This document shows, one piece after another, positions 1 to 7,091 of a DNA stretch of 10,819 nucleotides. This DNA is from Chloroflexota bacterium (lineage in GTDB: Bacteria > Chloroflexota > UBA5177 > JANWHV01): positions 1-10,819 of the forward strand of contig JAICHN010000142.1 in NCBI GenBank assembly GCA_025924845.1, written 5' to 3'. Each line of letters starts with the position of its first letter. Positions within the stretch are counted from its first letter, which is position 1. The translations under genes and the position numbers were made by a program. Below the pieces are notes generated by a model. The model was not told the origin of the DNA. It did not search any database and worked only from the letters and a program-made list of their open reading frames with translations.

Positions 1-1920
1 GGAAATCCCCATGTTGGGGGTGGTCACGGCAACTACCTGTCCTGGCTTCCAGGTTGTTACGGGTAGCCAGGCCAACGCGCCGTCATTGCCGCCGTTCAGC
101 ACCCTGAACTGACCCCGCTCGTTGGTCAAGTTGGCCACGACCGAGATTTGGGAAGTGAGCGGACGACCGGCTTGCCAGTACGTAGTGAGTACTACGTCCG
201 GCATCCGCAGGTTCACCGTCTCGCGCCGCGTGATCGTGTAGCCGACCAGTTCCAGTCCGTCGGCTGCCGTCGCCCGCACTGGGTGCTGAATGGCAGGATG
301 CGCTTGCAAGATAAAGGTATAGAAGGCGGGCGGCAAGGTTGGGGCGGCCGCCAGGGGTTTGGCGCCGCGGCGCAGCAGCAGCAAACCGTCGTTGGCGAAC
401 AGCACATCCCAGCGCCGAGATGCCAGCATCGCCGCCACGGTGGACTGCAAGCCGTCGGGACTGCTCGGGATAGGATTGGACGACGCATCCACGGCGACAT
501 ACTGGGCGTCACTCATATCCGGAAACAGGTAGATGTCCGCACGATCACTCAGGTGCGGATCGAGGGTGTCTTGCGCGGACACCGCGGCATTGGCCGGGAT
601 CATCGACAACATCTGGTTAGTGAGCCGCACATGATTGGTCAGCGGAGGCCACTCAAAGGGGTCGGAGAGCGGCCCAAGGCCGTTCACCTTCGCGTTGGCA
701 AGGCTGATGATCAGCAGAAAGAAGCATCCCGCCGTAATGACCTTCCGCCGCTCCCAACCCCGGCCCGCCAGGTATGAGGCTAACCAGGCCAGGCCAAGAA
801 TAGCCGACCCGATCAGCACCCCTACGAACTCGGCCGAGTAGTGGCCAAGACCGCCATACATATGTTGGTCGGTAGAGAAGATAATCAACAAGAAGCTGGG
901 CAGACTGATCAGCAGAGTGAGTGGGCTCAACAGCGAGAGGTAGCCCGCCGGGGCAAGCAAGCGATGGACATAGCCGCGCTTCGGAGCGCCCAGCACGTTG
1001 TCGACCAGTTCCTTGGGGTGGGTTAGCCAATAGCGCACTACCGTGCCCGTAGTCACATGCACGTACTTGCCCGGCGCCGTGAGACCTCGGTTCAAATAAC
1101 GAGTCAGATATGGGCTGGTCGTGACCGTGCTGTGCTCGGCATGCTGCGCGGCCGGAACGATCACCAGGACGGCGATAAACGACCAGGCTGCACAGGTTAT
1201 CGCCATGCCGATGGCGAATTTGAGCGGCATGCCGCGCCGGGCGCTCCACAGCGCCATCAGCGCCACGACCAGGCCCATCTCTTCTTTCGTGCAGGCAGCG
1301 GCCAGGCCGAACAGGGCGAACGGCAGTGGCCGACGCAAATCAGCGTAATCCAGCGCCCAGATCAACAACGGCGCCGCCAGGGTGACCGGATGGAACTCGT
1401 AGAGGTTGGCCGCCTGGAGGGCGGGATAGAGCAGGTAGGCGAGCGGAAATACCACTTGGGCCAGCCGGCTGGGCGCCAAATGACGCCGCGCCAGGCGGCG
1501 AGCCGGGAACACTCCCGTGGCCAGGGCAACGGTCTGCAGCACCAACAACGCCTTTGGGCCCGCATTGAACACCTGCACCAAGGAAAGTGGGAGCAGGATG
1601 GGCTCGACGTGAAACGAGAGGCGCGTGTCCGTGCCGAACGCCTCAATCCGAAGATGATCCCGCATGTTGGTGAAATGGAAGGGGTGCCCATGAAATGTAT
1701 TCCAGATCACCTGCTCCATGTTGCCCATGTCCAGCGCGTGCATCAGAAACGCATCGTAGCGCCTGAACGACACTGCGCAAAACACTACGGTATAGAGACA
1801 CGCCATGGCCCACACGCAGGCGGTGACCAACGCATCTAGCCGGGGAGAGGGCGAATGGGCCGGCGCGGGGTCGGGTGGATTAGGAGAGGGCGCCGGGGCG
1901 CGCAGACTCAATGAGGCCAT
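1..1920 (-). CDS. DUF2079-family polytopic membrane protein, C-terminus beyond the left edge
   Basis: The minus strand is open from an ATG at 1920 to the window edge, giving 640 residues and no stop. After a Pro/Ala-rich N-terminal tail (about 1-27) comes a first membrane segment (about 30-50), then the DUF2079 hallmark region: RYDAF (54-58), DMGNMEQVIWNTFHGHPF (64-81), HVEPILLPL (104-112), YEFHPV (174-179) and TKEEMGL (211-217). More hydrophobic segments follow to about 408. Residues 435-520 form a soluble stretch (IPANAAVSAQD, YLFPDMSDAQYVAVD) typical of the C-terminal part of these proteins. Residues about 554-640 look like a beta-sandwich (GLELVGYTI, VVLTTYWQAGRPL) of the type often appended to Chloroflexota membrane glycosyltransferase-like proteins. 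DUF2079 proteins have no established biochemical role; a GT-C-like fold and a cell-envelope role are inference. There is no clear SD. A TACAAT-like -10 lies at 1964-1969 on the minus strand without a good -35. An in-frame stop at 1951-1953 bounds the start. Confidence 0.88.
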   Translation of the reverse strand, partial: MASLSLRAPAPSPNPPDPAPAHSPSPRLDALVTACVWAMACLYTVVFCAVSFRRYDAFLMHALDMGNMEQVIWNTFHGHPFHFTNMRDHLRIEAFGTDTRLSFHVEPILLPLSLVQVFNAGPKALLVLQTVALATGVFPARRLARRHLAPSRLAQVVFPLAYLLYPALQAANLYEFHPVTLAAPLLIWALDYADLRRPLPFALFGLAAACTKEEMGLVVALMALWSARRGMPLKFAIGMAITCAAWSFIAVLVIVPAAQHAEHSTVTTSPYLTRYLNRGLTAPGKYVHVTTGTVVRYWLTHPKELVDNVLGAPKRGYVHRLLAPAGYLSLLSPLTLLISLPSFLLIIFSTDQHMYGGLGHYSAEFVGVLIGSAILGLAWLASYLAGRGWERRKVITAGCFFLLIISLANAKVNGLGPLSDPFEWPPLTNHVRLTNQMLSMIPANAAVSAQDTLDPHLSDRADIYLFPDMSDAQYVAVDASSNPIPSSPDGLQSTVAAMLASRRWDVLFANDGLLLLRRGAKPLAAAPTLPPAFYTFILQAHPAIQHPVRATAADGLELVGYTITRRETVNLRMPDVVLTTYWQAGRPLTSQISVVANLTNERGQFRVLNGGNDGALAWLPVTTWKPGQVVAVTTPNMGIS

Positions 1921-2001
1921 GCATGGCAGTGTATGGCGCGGGAGGCAGTTTCATCAAACGGTCATTGTAGCCGCTCAACCTCCCTCGGGCTATGATCTCC
2001 T

Positions 2002-2664
2002 TCAATCCAGCAGATCAGCCCACCAAGGTCGCCGCTGTATGCGCCGCCATGCCTGCTGAAACGCACCCTCGTCCGTCTGCTCTCGGCGCTCCCGCAACCA
2101 GGTAAGTTCCTCCTGAAGGGCCTGAACGCGGGATCCCAGTTGCTCCATCGCCGCGGGCAACAACCGCAGTTGGTCCAGCCACCCGGGCGGATCCCCCTGG
2201 TTGGGTTGGTCACCGGCTCGTGGCTGGTTCGCGGTCGATTCCAGTTCGGCGATTCTCTCGTTCCGCGTCCGCAGGTCGTCGCGAAGACGCGAATTCTCAG
2301 CCAGCAGACGATCGTGCTCGGCCAGCAGCTTCGCCAGCACCTCGGCTCGACCGGCGCGCGCCGCCTCGTCCGTGTCCACCGCGCCGGCGGCACCGTTGGC
2401 CGTGGCGCCTACCGATACGGGAACAGGATCAGGCTCGCTCGGTTTGGGTGGAGCGAGCCGCGACCGCAAGGCGTACACGTCATCCGGGAGCACCCGAACC
2501 TCTACGGCGTCCCCACCAGGCATGCGTAAATGAGGGAGCTCGCCGGTCCGAATGTAGCGCAGCACGCCCTCGGCCGGAATGGCAAGCACGGCGGCCGCCT
2601 CGTCGATACTCAATGTAGAGCCAAGAGGACCTAGAGGCGGCTGCGACGTTGTCCCGTTCATCAT
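2002..2664 (-). CDS. Excisionase-type HTH protein with coiled coil
   Basis: This is a 220-residue protein when started at the ATG at 2664; ATGs at 2664 and 2661 are adjacent. The start is chosen because GGAG lies 6 nt upstream. A start 23 codons further up (2733) is open but has no such site. Residues about 17-70 form a winged-helix, HTH_17/excisionase-like (MerR-type) domain: LSIDEAAAVLAIP, then VLRYIRTGELPHLRMPGG, then VRVLPDDVYALRSRL. A Pro/Ala-rich linker (71-99) leads to a heptad-rich coiled coil (about 100-147: VLAKLLAEHDRLLAENSRL). A second helical stretch (162-197) ends in an unusual Trp/Arg tail, WRRIQRRPWWADLLD. The HTH is the fold used by phage excisionases and many small regulators, but there is no integrase here, so a regulatory or DNA-structuring role is more likely than excision. 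The target is unknown. It lies 81 nt upstream of the DUF2079 gene on the same strand and could be cotranscribed with it. Confidence 0.78.
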   Translation of the reverse strand: MMNGTTSQPPLGPLGSTLSIDEAAAVLAIPAEGVLRYIRTGELPHLRMPGGDAVEVRVLPDDVYALRSRLAPPKPSEPDPVPVSVGATANGAAGAVDTDEAARAGRAEVLAKLLAEHDRLLAENSRLRDDLRTRNERIAELESTANQPRAGDQPNQGDPPGWLDQLRLLPAAMEQLGSRVQALQEELTWLRERREQTDEGAFQQAWRRIQRRPWWADLLD

Positions 2665-2695
2665 TCCGCACTCCGGAATCGACCGTAGTCCACCA

Positions 2696-2717
2696 CGGCG
2701 TCGCTGGTACGACGCCG
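2696..2717 (-). repeat. Perfect 8-bp hairpin in the leader of the HTH gene
   Basis: CGGCGTCG (2696-2703) and CGACGCCG (2710-2717) are perfect reverse complements around a 6-nt loop. The hairpin ends 32 nt upstream of the chosen start of the HTH gene, on the side the transcript would come from. No U-tract follows on either strand, so it is not an ordinary terminator. It could be an operator dyad for the neighbouring HTH protein or an mRNA leader structure. Its function is inferred from position only. Confidence 0.4.
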
Positions 2718-2762
2718 GCCAAGGGTATGACATGGACCACGCCCACGACCAGTAAGCGTGTA

Positions 2763-2801
2763 CTCCGGCCGTTCGTCCCTACCTTCCAGCCGAGGCCGGA
2801 G
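2763..2801. repeat. Inverted repeat, 8-bp arms
   Basis: CTCCGGCC (2763-2770) and GGCCGGAG (2794-2801) are exact reverse complements with a 23-nt loop, in the 243-nt spacer between aroH and the HTH gene. On the plus strand a run of five T starts 6 nt after the second arm (2808-2812). That is too far for a standard intrinsic terminator, and nothing is transcribed toward it on the plus strand. It may be a weak structural or protein-binding site. Confidence 0.25.
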
Positions 2802-2907
2802 ACCCAGTTTTTATACCGACGGTGGGTATAGGATAGCCGATCCCAGGGCCCGATCGGGAGGGGAAATGGGGACAGTGCCGCCGTCCGGGGTCAATCGTCG
2901 GCATCGC

Positions 2908-3294
2908 TCACTCCAGGGGAGCTATGCCAAAACGGTCCACCAGATCCTGGCGAAGGGCGACCGCGCCGTGCAAATAGACGTGATGCATGGCCGATTGAGG
3001 CAGGTCGGTGTTGTAGTGGAGCAGCACCCGGACCACGCCGGCGAGCGCGCCGGGCACCGGTATTTCGGCCGCGCAGATCAGCGGTACATCGATCCAGCCC
3101 AGCCTGCGTCCCGCGTAAGCGGGAAACGCGGCCGTCAGATCTGGGGTGAGAGTGAACCACGCCGAGGCAACTTCCCGCGAATCAATGCGGTTCCGCTCGA
3201 TCATGACTTCGAGCAGTTCCCTCGTCGCGGTCAGTATCTGATCCGCCGTGTTGCCGTTCACCGTGGTGGCGCCCCGGATCCCTCGTACCGCCAT
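2908..3294 (-). CDS. aroH: Chorismate mutase, AroH type
   Basis: This 128-residue protein matches the monofunctional, trimeric AroH-class chorismate mutase (Bacillus subtilis type) along its whole length. It rearranges chorismate to prephenate, the first committed step to phenylalanine and tyrosine, in the cytosol. The N-terminus RGIRGATTV (4-12) carries the active-site Arg7. [10 protein letters not shown] (44-53) is the usual strand. [10 protein letters not shown] (73-82) contains the active-site Glu, here E77. VVRVLLH (87-93) contains the catalytic Arg, here R89. [15 protein letters not shown] (104-118) carries the active-site Tyr, here Y107. These equal Glu78, Arg90 and Tyr108 of the B. 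subtilis enzyme with a one-residue offset. The ATG has GGAG 5 nt upstream. The gene starts 46 nt after the phosphatase stop on the same strand, so it is probably the last gene of the pcrA unit. No other aromatic-pathway gene is in the window. Confidence 0.95.
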   Translation of the reverse strand: MAVRGIRGATTVNGNTADQILTATRELLEVMIERNRIDSREVASAWFTLTPDLTAAFPAYAGRRLGWIDVPLICAAEIPVPGALAGVVRVLLHYNTDLPQSAMHHVYLHGAVALRQDLVDRFGIAPLE

Positions 3295-3340
3295 GCCTAC
3301 TCCACTCCCCTCGCTCTAAGAAACGCTCGACGTCGACTGC

Positions 3341-3988
3341 TCACGCCCGTTCAAGATAGGCTCGGATGTCATCAAAGGTTGAAAATGGTTCAAACGGCAG
3401 ATTGCTCTCGACGCAGTAGTCGGCGAGCTTGTCCTTGGCAAAGAGCAAGTCCGCCGCGTGAGCCGCCGCGCGATCGGAGAAGCCATCCCCCACGAACACC
3501 AGGGTGCTTCCAGGGCGGCGCACCTGCTCGATCACAAAGGTCTTGTCATTCCCATAATACTGATCGGGGGATCGCTGCAAAAGAAATGCCATGCGTGGCA
3601 CGTCGTCCTCGTAGCGTAAGGAATTGGCGATAACGGGAAGGTGCGCCAGACCCGCCCGTTGCAGCAGCGGCTGGATGTACAGGTCGAAGCCGTCGCTCAC
3701 GATATAAAGAGGGTAATCCCGTGTCTCACAGAACTCGGCAAATGAGGCGAAGCCGGGATCGAGCCGCAGGGATTCGAGTACCCCCAGTACCTCGCGTTCG
3801 CCGCCCCGAATCAACTCCCATTGGGCACGAGCGCGTTCGGCGGTGGTCATGCTCCCCGCCACCCAGTTCCGATTGATCGCGCGCCAGTCGTCCGGGTCGG
3901 CGAGGGCGTCCAGAATCACCTGCTGGACATCCCGCTCGGCCGCCGTGCCGTCAAAATCGGTGACCACGACGTACCGGGGGTCGCTCAC
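3341..3988 (-). CDS. MtnX-like HAD-IB family phosphatase
   Basis: This 215-residue protein is a HAD-superfamily phosphatase with all four motifs: DFDGT (11-15; D11 nucleophile, D13 acid/base), S98 in YIVSDG (motif II), K149 (motif III) and GDGFSD (167-172, metal-binding acids). FAKDKLADYC (183-192) after motif IV is characteristic of the MtnX/HAD-IB group, which also contains phosphoserine-phosphatase-like enzymes. MtnX removes phosphate from 2-hydroxy-3-keto-5-methylthiopentenyl 1-phosphate in methionine salvage. No other salvage gene is present here, so the substrate is not settled; another small phospho-metabolite such as phosphoserine is possible. The start is GTG at 3988, overlapping the pcrA stop by 4 nt (GTGA). 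GGAGG lies 4 nt upstream, inside the end of pcrA. Translational coupling with pcrA is therefore likely. Confidence 0.88.
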   Translation of the reverse strand: MSDPRYVVVTDFDGTAAERDVQQVILDALADPDDWRAINRNWVAGSMTTAERARAQWELIRGGEREVLGVLESLRLDPGFASFAEFCETRDYPLYIVSDGFDLYIQPLLQRAGLAHLPVIANSLRYEDDVPRMAFLLQRSPDQYYGNDKTFVIEQVRRPGSTLVFVGDGFSDRAAAHAADLLFAKDKLADYCVESNLPFEPFSTFDDIRAYLERA

Positions 3989-6180
3989 AGGGCCTCCAAC
4001 TTGGCGAAGGCGGTGTCCAGGGTCTTTTCTACCGGCCTCCCTCGTGCATCGGCAAAGCGTATCACCACGATTCCCGGTCGGCCGTCCGCGTTCGCCTTGA
4101 GCACCGTGCCGAGACCAAAAACGTTATGACGCACCTGCTGACCGGCCACGAGGCTCACCTCGTTCCTTACGGGCGGCGGGGCCGCAGGCTGCGTCTGTCC
4201 CCAGACCGAGGACGGCGAAGGGATGAACTTGCGCGATCCCGAACCAACGGAGGATAGCAGTTTCTCGGGAATATCGCTCAGGAAACGGGACGGCATATTG
4301 GATTGCGTGTTGCCGAAAACGGTGCGGCTACGTGCGTTCGTCAGATAGAGCATGCGCCGAGCCCGCGTGATCCCGACGTAGGCCAGGCGCCGCTCCTCCT
4401 CCAGTTGCCGCGGCTCGGTGATGCTGCGGCTATGCGGAAACAGCCCTTCCTCGAGACCGGTGATCGCCACCACCGGATATTCGAGGCCCTTGGCGGCGTG
4501 GAGGGTAATCAGAGTCACCCTGTTTGGGATCTGGTTCTCCTCCACTACGTCCGGAGCATCGGCCAGGCGATCGGTGTCCGCCACCAGAGCCACATTCTCC
4601 AGAAGGCCGAGCAGGCCCTCGCGCGGCGGCAAATCGGCAAACTGCAGGGCCAGGGATCGCAATTCCTGTACGTTTGCCCAGCGATCGTCGCCCTCCTCGG
4701 TGCCGTCGCGCAGCATCGCGGCATAGCCGGTCTGCTCGAGCATCGAGTCGAGCAGTTCGAGTACGTTGACCTCCTCTGCCATGAGGCTCAGGCGGTCCAG
4801 CAGGGCGCCGAACTCGGTAACCGCTCTGACTCCGGCGGCCGGGACATCGGGTATTTCGCCCACCTTGTAGAGGGTATCGCGCAGCGATCTGCCCTCTCGC
4901 GCCATCCACGCCCGCAGACTGGTCAGTACGGCGGGACCGATGCGGCGCGTCGGCACGTTGATGATCCGGTTGAGCGATACATCGTCCCGCGGATTGGCAA
5001 TGCAGCGGAGATAGGCAATCACATCCTTGATCTCGCGCCGTTCGTAGAACCGGACCCCGCCGATGAGCATGTACGGGATGCTTTCGCGCACAAAAGCGTC
5101 CTCCAGGGCGCGCGATTGGGCATTGGTGCGATACATCACGGCACAATCGCGCCAGTCCACCTCGCCCAGGGCCCGCAAACGGCGAAACTCGTGCGCCACC
5201 AGGTGCCCCTCGTGCAATTCATCGTGCGCCAGGAGCCGGTGAATGGGAATACCGCGCTCATTCTCCGTCCAGAGCGTTTTGGCCTTCCGCCCGTGGATGT
5301 GCGAGACCACGGCGGTGGCCGCGTCGAGAATAATCTGGCTCGATCGGTAATTTTGTTCGAGCTTGACCACCGCCGCGGTTGGATAGTCCTTCTCGAAATC
5401 CAGGATATTGCGGACATCGGCTCCCCGCCAGCCGTAAATCGCCTGATCGTCGTCGCCCACCACGCAGAGATTATGGTGCTCGGCCGCGAGGTGCTTCACC
5501 AGCATGTACTGGGCATGGTTGGTGTCCTGATATTCATCAACCGAGATATAGCGGAAGCGCTCACTCAGCGCTTTGGCGCGCGCCGGGTTTTGGCGAAGGA
5601 ACAGGACCATCTGCATGATCAGGTCATCAAAGTCCAGGGCATTGAGTTCGCGCAGCTTTCGTTGGTAGCCTTCATAGACTCGGCGCGCGAACTCCTCGAA
5701 GTAGGTGGTCGGCTCATAGCGATCCGGCGTGATCAACTCGTTCTTGGCGCGCGAGATGGCGCCGCGCAGAGCGCCCACGCTCGCCTGTTTGTCCGAGATG
5801 CCCAGCGCGGCCATTACCTGCTTGATCACGGTCGCCTGGTCGTCGTCATCATAAATGGTGAAGTTGTCGCGCCCAAGCTCACGCCACTCGCGGCGCAGCA
5901 AGCGGACGCACAGACTATGGAAGGTCCCCACCATTACATCCCGCCCAGGCGAGCCCACGGCGAGGCCCAAGCGCTCCCGAAGTTCGCCTGCCGCCTTATT
6001 GGTGAAGGTGACGGCCAGCACTTGCCAGGGACGCGCCCTTCCCTGCTCCAGGATATAGGCGATGCGCTGGGTGAGCACACGCGTCTTACCGGAACCGGCG
6101 CCTGCCAGGATCAAGAGGGGACCGTCCACGTGCTCGACAGCGGCTTGTTGGGCAGGGTTAAGATGTAGAGGACTGTTCAT
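3985..6180 (-). CDS. pcrA: ATP-dependent 3'-5' DNA helicase PcrA/UvrD
   Basis: This 731-residue superfamily 1A helicase unwinds DNA in nucleotide-excision and mismatch repair, removes stalled complexes, and aids rolling-circle replication. All motifs are present: Q motif (Q11, Q12), Walker A AGAGSGKT (26-33), motif Ia TFTNKAAGELRER (58-70), Walker B DEYQDT (215-220), motif III GDDDQAIYGWRGAD (242-255), motif IV LEQNYRS (274-280), motif V TLHAAKGLEYPVV (559-571) and motif VI RRLAYVGITRAR (597-608). Residues about 678-731 (VAGQQVRHNVFGLGTVL onward) form the C-terminal Tudor-like domain of PcrA/UvrD, which in characterised homologues contacts RNA polymerase. Length is normal for PcrA. The gene starts from ATG 6180 without a strong SD. 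It is the first gene of a minus-strand unit and diverges from the GT26 gene across 149 nt. Confidence 0.96.
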   Translation of the reverse strand: MNSPLHLNPAQQAAVEHVDGPLLILAGAGSGKTRVLTQRIAYILEQGRARPWQVLAVTFTNKAAGELRERLGLAVGSPGRDVMVGTFHSLCVRLLRREWRELGRDNFTIYDDDDQATVIKQVMAALGISDKQASVGALRGAISRAKNELITPDRYEPTTYFEEFARRVYEGYQRKLRELNALDFDDLIMQMVLFLRQNPARAKALSERFRYISVDEYQDTNHAQYMLVKHLAAEHHNLCVVGDDDQAIYGWRGADVRNILDFEKDYPTAAVVKLEQNYRSSQIILDAATAVVSHIHGRKAKTLWTENERGIPIHRLLAHDELHEGHLVAHEFRRLRALGEVDWRDCAVMYRTNAQSRALEDAFVRESIPYMLIGGVRFYERREIKDVIAYLRCIANPRDDVSLNRIINVPTRRIGPAVLTSLRAWMAREGRSLRDTLYKVGEIPDVPAAGVRAVTEFGALLDRLSLMAEEVNVLELLDSMLEQTGYAAMLRDGTEEGDDRWANVQELRSLALQFADLPPREGLLGLLENVALVADTDRLADAPDVVEENQIPNRVTLITLHAAKGLEYPVVAITGLEEGLFPHSRSITEPRQLEEERRLAYVGITRARRMLYLTNARSRTVFGNTQSNMPSRFLSDIPEKLLSSVGSGSRKFIPSPSSVWGQTQPAAPPPVRNEVSLVAGQQVRHNVFGLGTVLKANADGRPGIVVIRFADARGRPVEKTLDTAFAKLEAL

Positions 6181-6227
6181 GGGGTGTCCATCGGCGAAGA
6201 GGAATCATGTGGTTCGGTTGGAATGTC

Positions 6228-6257
6228 AGTGTACCTGGGTGACTCCCCCCGACACAA
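6228..6257 (-). promoter_or_regulatory. Possible weak promoter for pcrA
   Basis: On the minus strand, TTGTGT (6252-6257) and TACACT (6228-6233) are separated by 18 nt. The -10 matches consensus at 4 of 6 positions, and the -35 matches mainly at TTG. This would give a leader of about 40 nt before the ATG at 6180. It is the best candidate I see in the divergent region, but it is weak. Confidence 0.25.
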
Positions 6258-6293
6258 GGAACAACGGGTCGCGTGCTCATCGCTGCTCGCTCC

Positions 6294-6322
6294 TTGCCTC
6301 AGCATCCGCGCCACCGTATATT
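6294..6322 (+). promoter_or_regulatory. Sigma70-like promoter placed for leaderless transcription of the GT26 gene
   Basis: TTGCCT (6294-6299, 4/6 to consensus) and TATATT (6317-6322, 5/6) are spaced by exactly 17 nt. The predicted start of transcription, 7-8 nt past the -10, falls at 6329-6330, on the ATG of the downstream gene. There is also no useful SD before that ATG. Together this suggests a leaderless mRNA. Confidence 0.55.
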
Positions 6323-6329
6323 CTGAGCG

Positions 6330-7091
6330 ATGAAAAACACGGGACCGAAGCTGCCGACCCGCTTCCAATTGCTCGGCCTGGCGTTGGACCGGTTGACTAT
6401 CGCCGAAGCGGTTGACCGGATCGCCCATTTGGTCGAGATCGGCGGTTGCCGACAGGTAGTAACGATCAATCCTGAGTTTACCATGGCGGCCCGGCGCGAC
6501 CGCCATTTCCGCCGAGTACTGCGGGAGGCGGACCTCGCCGTGGCGGACGGAATCGGCATCGTCTGGGCCTCGCGCCTCCTTGGCGACCGCTTGCCGGAGC
6601 GCGTCGGCGGGATCGACCTCGTAGAGCGCCTGGCCGAACGGGCGGCGCACGAGGGGAAAAGCCTGTTCCTCCTTGGCGCCGGGCCAGGGGTAGCGGAAGC
6701 GGCGGCGGCGGCGCTGCGCTCGCGATATCCGACCTTGATCGTCGTGGGGGTCCTGGCCGAATCCCCTCGGCCATGCGATGAGGCCCGCATCAGGGCCGCG
6801 ATCCGGGCGGCGCATCCGGATATTCTCCTCGTCGCCTTTGGCGCCCCCACCCAGGATCTATGGATTGCCCGCAACCAGGCTGCCCTGGGCGTACCGGTAG
6901 CCAGGGGGGTGGGTGGCGCCTTTGACTTTCTGGCCGGACGTATCCCACGGGCGCCCGTCTGGATGAGGCGGCTGGGCATCGAGTGGTTCTACCGTCTGAT
7001 GCGCCAGCCCTGGCGATGGCGAAGGATGATCGCTCTGCCGCGCTTTGCCGCCATGGTGCTGGTGCTGAGCGTGACTCGCTGGGGCAAATGA
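6330..7091 (+). CDS. WecG/TagA/CpsF family (GT26) glycosyltransferase
   Basis: This 253-residue enzyme belongs to the GT26 family, which moves a sugar (for example ManNAc or ManNAcA) from a UDP-sugar to a lipid-linked acceptor at the cytoplasmic face of the membrane, for enterobacterial common antigen, wall teichoic acid or capsule. Visible family motifs are VTINPEF (44-50), ADGIGIVWASRLLG (72-85) with the conserved Asp73, LPERVGGIDL (88-97), LFLLGAGPG (112-120) and VAFGAPTQDLWI (168-179). Here the usual PKQE is PTQD, a conservative change. A GVGGAFDFLAG block (193-203) is followed by RAPVWMRRLGIEWFYRL (207-223). The basic, aromatic C-terminus (about 211-247) fits the membrane-association tail of the family. 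The start is the ATG at 6330 with a promoter just upstream and no leader. The stop overlaps the start of the next glycosyltransferase by ATGA. The exact donor and acceptor cannot be read from sequence. Confidence 0.93.
   Translation: MKNTGPKLPTRFQLLGLALDRLTIAEAVDRIAHLVEIGGCRQVVTINPEFTMAARRDRHFRRVLREADLAVADGIGIVWASRLLGDRLPERVGGIDLVERLAERAAHEGKSLFLLGAGPGVAEAAAAALRSRYPTLIVVGVLAESPRPCDEARIRAAIRAAHPDILLVAFGAPTQDLWIARNQAALGVPVARGVGGAFDFLAGRIPRAPVWMRRLGIEWFYRLMRQPWRWRRMIALPRFAAMVLVLSVTRWGK

Noticed and set aside
653..1249. Minus-strand open frame of 198 codons
   Set aside because: It overlaps the DUF2079 gene in another frame and has no family resemblance.
148..1839. Plus-strand open frames of 209 and 260 codons at the left end
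   Set aside because: They lie opposite the DUF2079 gene, which has recognisable motifs across the whole stretch.
3327..3336. 10-bp palindrome TCGACGTCGA between the phosphatase and aroH
   Set aside because: It is short, made of common GC-rich words, and not placed relative to any promoter. It could easily be chance.
2758..3633. Plus-strand open frame of 291 codons across aroH and part of the phosphatase
   Set aside because: It is antisense to two well-supported enzymes, lacks motifs, and is Arg/His-rich as expected of a shadow frame.
4303..6168. A 621-codon plus-strand open frame antisense to pcrA
   Set aside because: It is an artefact of GC-rich codon use opposite a clearly conserved helicase. 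Its translation shows no domain and is rich in residues typical of shadow frames (His, Arg, Gln).
6983..7087. Extension of the GT4 gene upstream to ATG 6983
   Set aside because: These 35 codons overlap the conserved C-terminus of the GT26 gene and do not resemble a GT4 N-terminus. The ATG at 7088 with ATGA coupling begins just before the first conserved strand.
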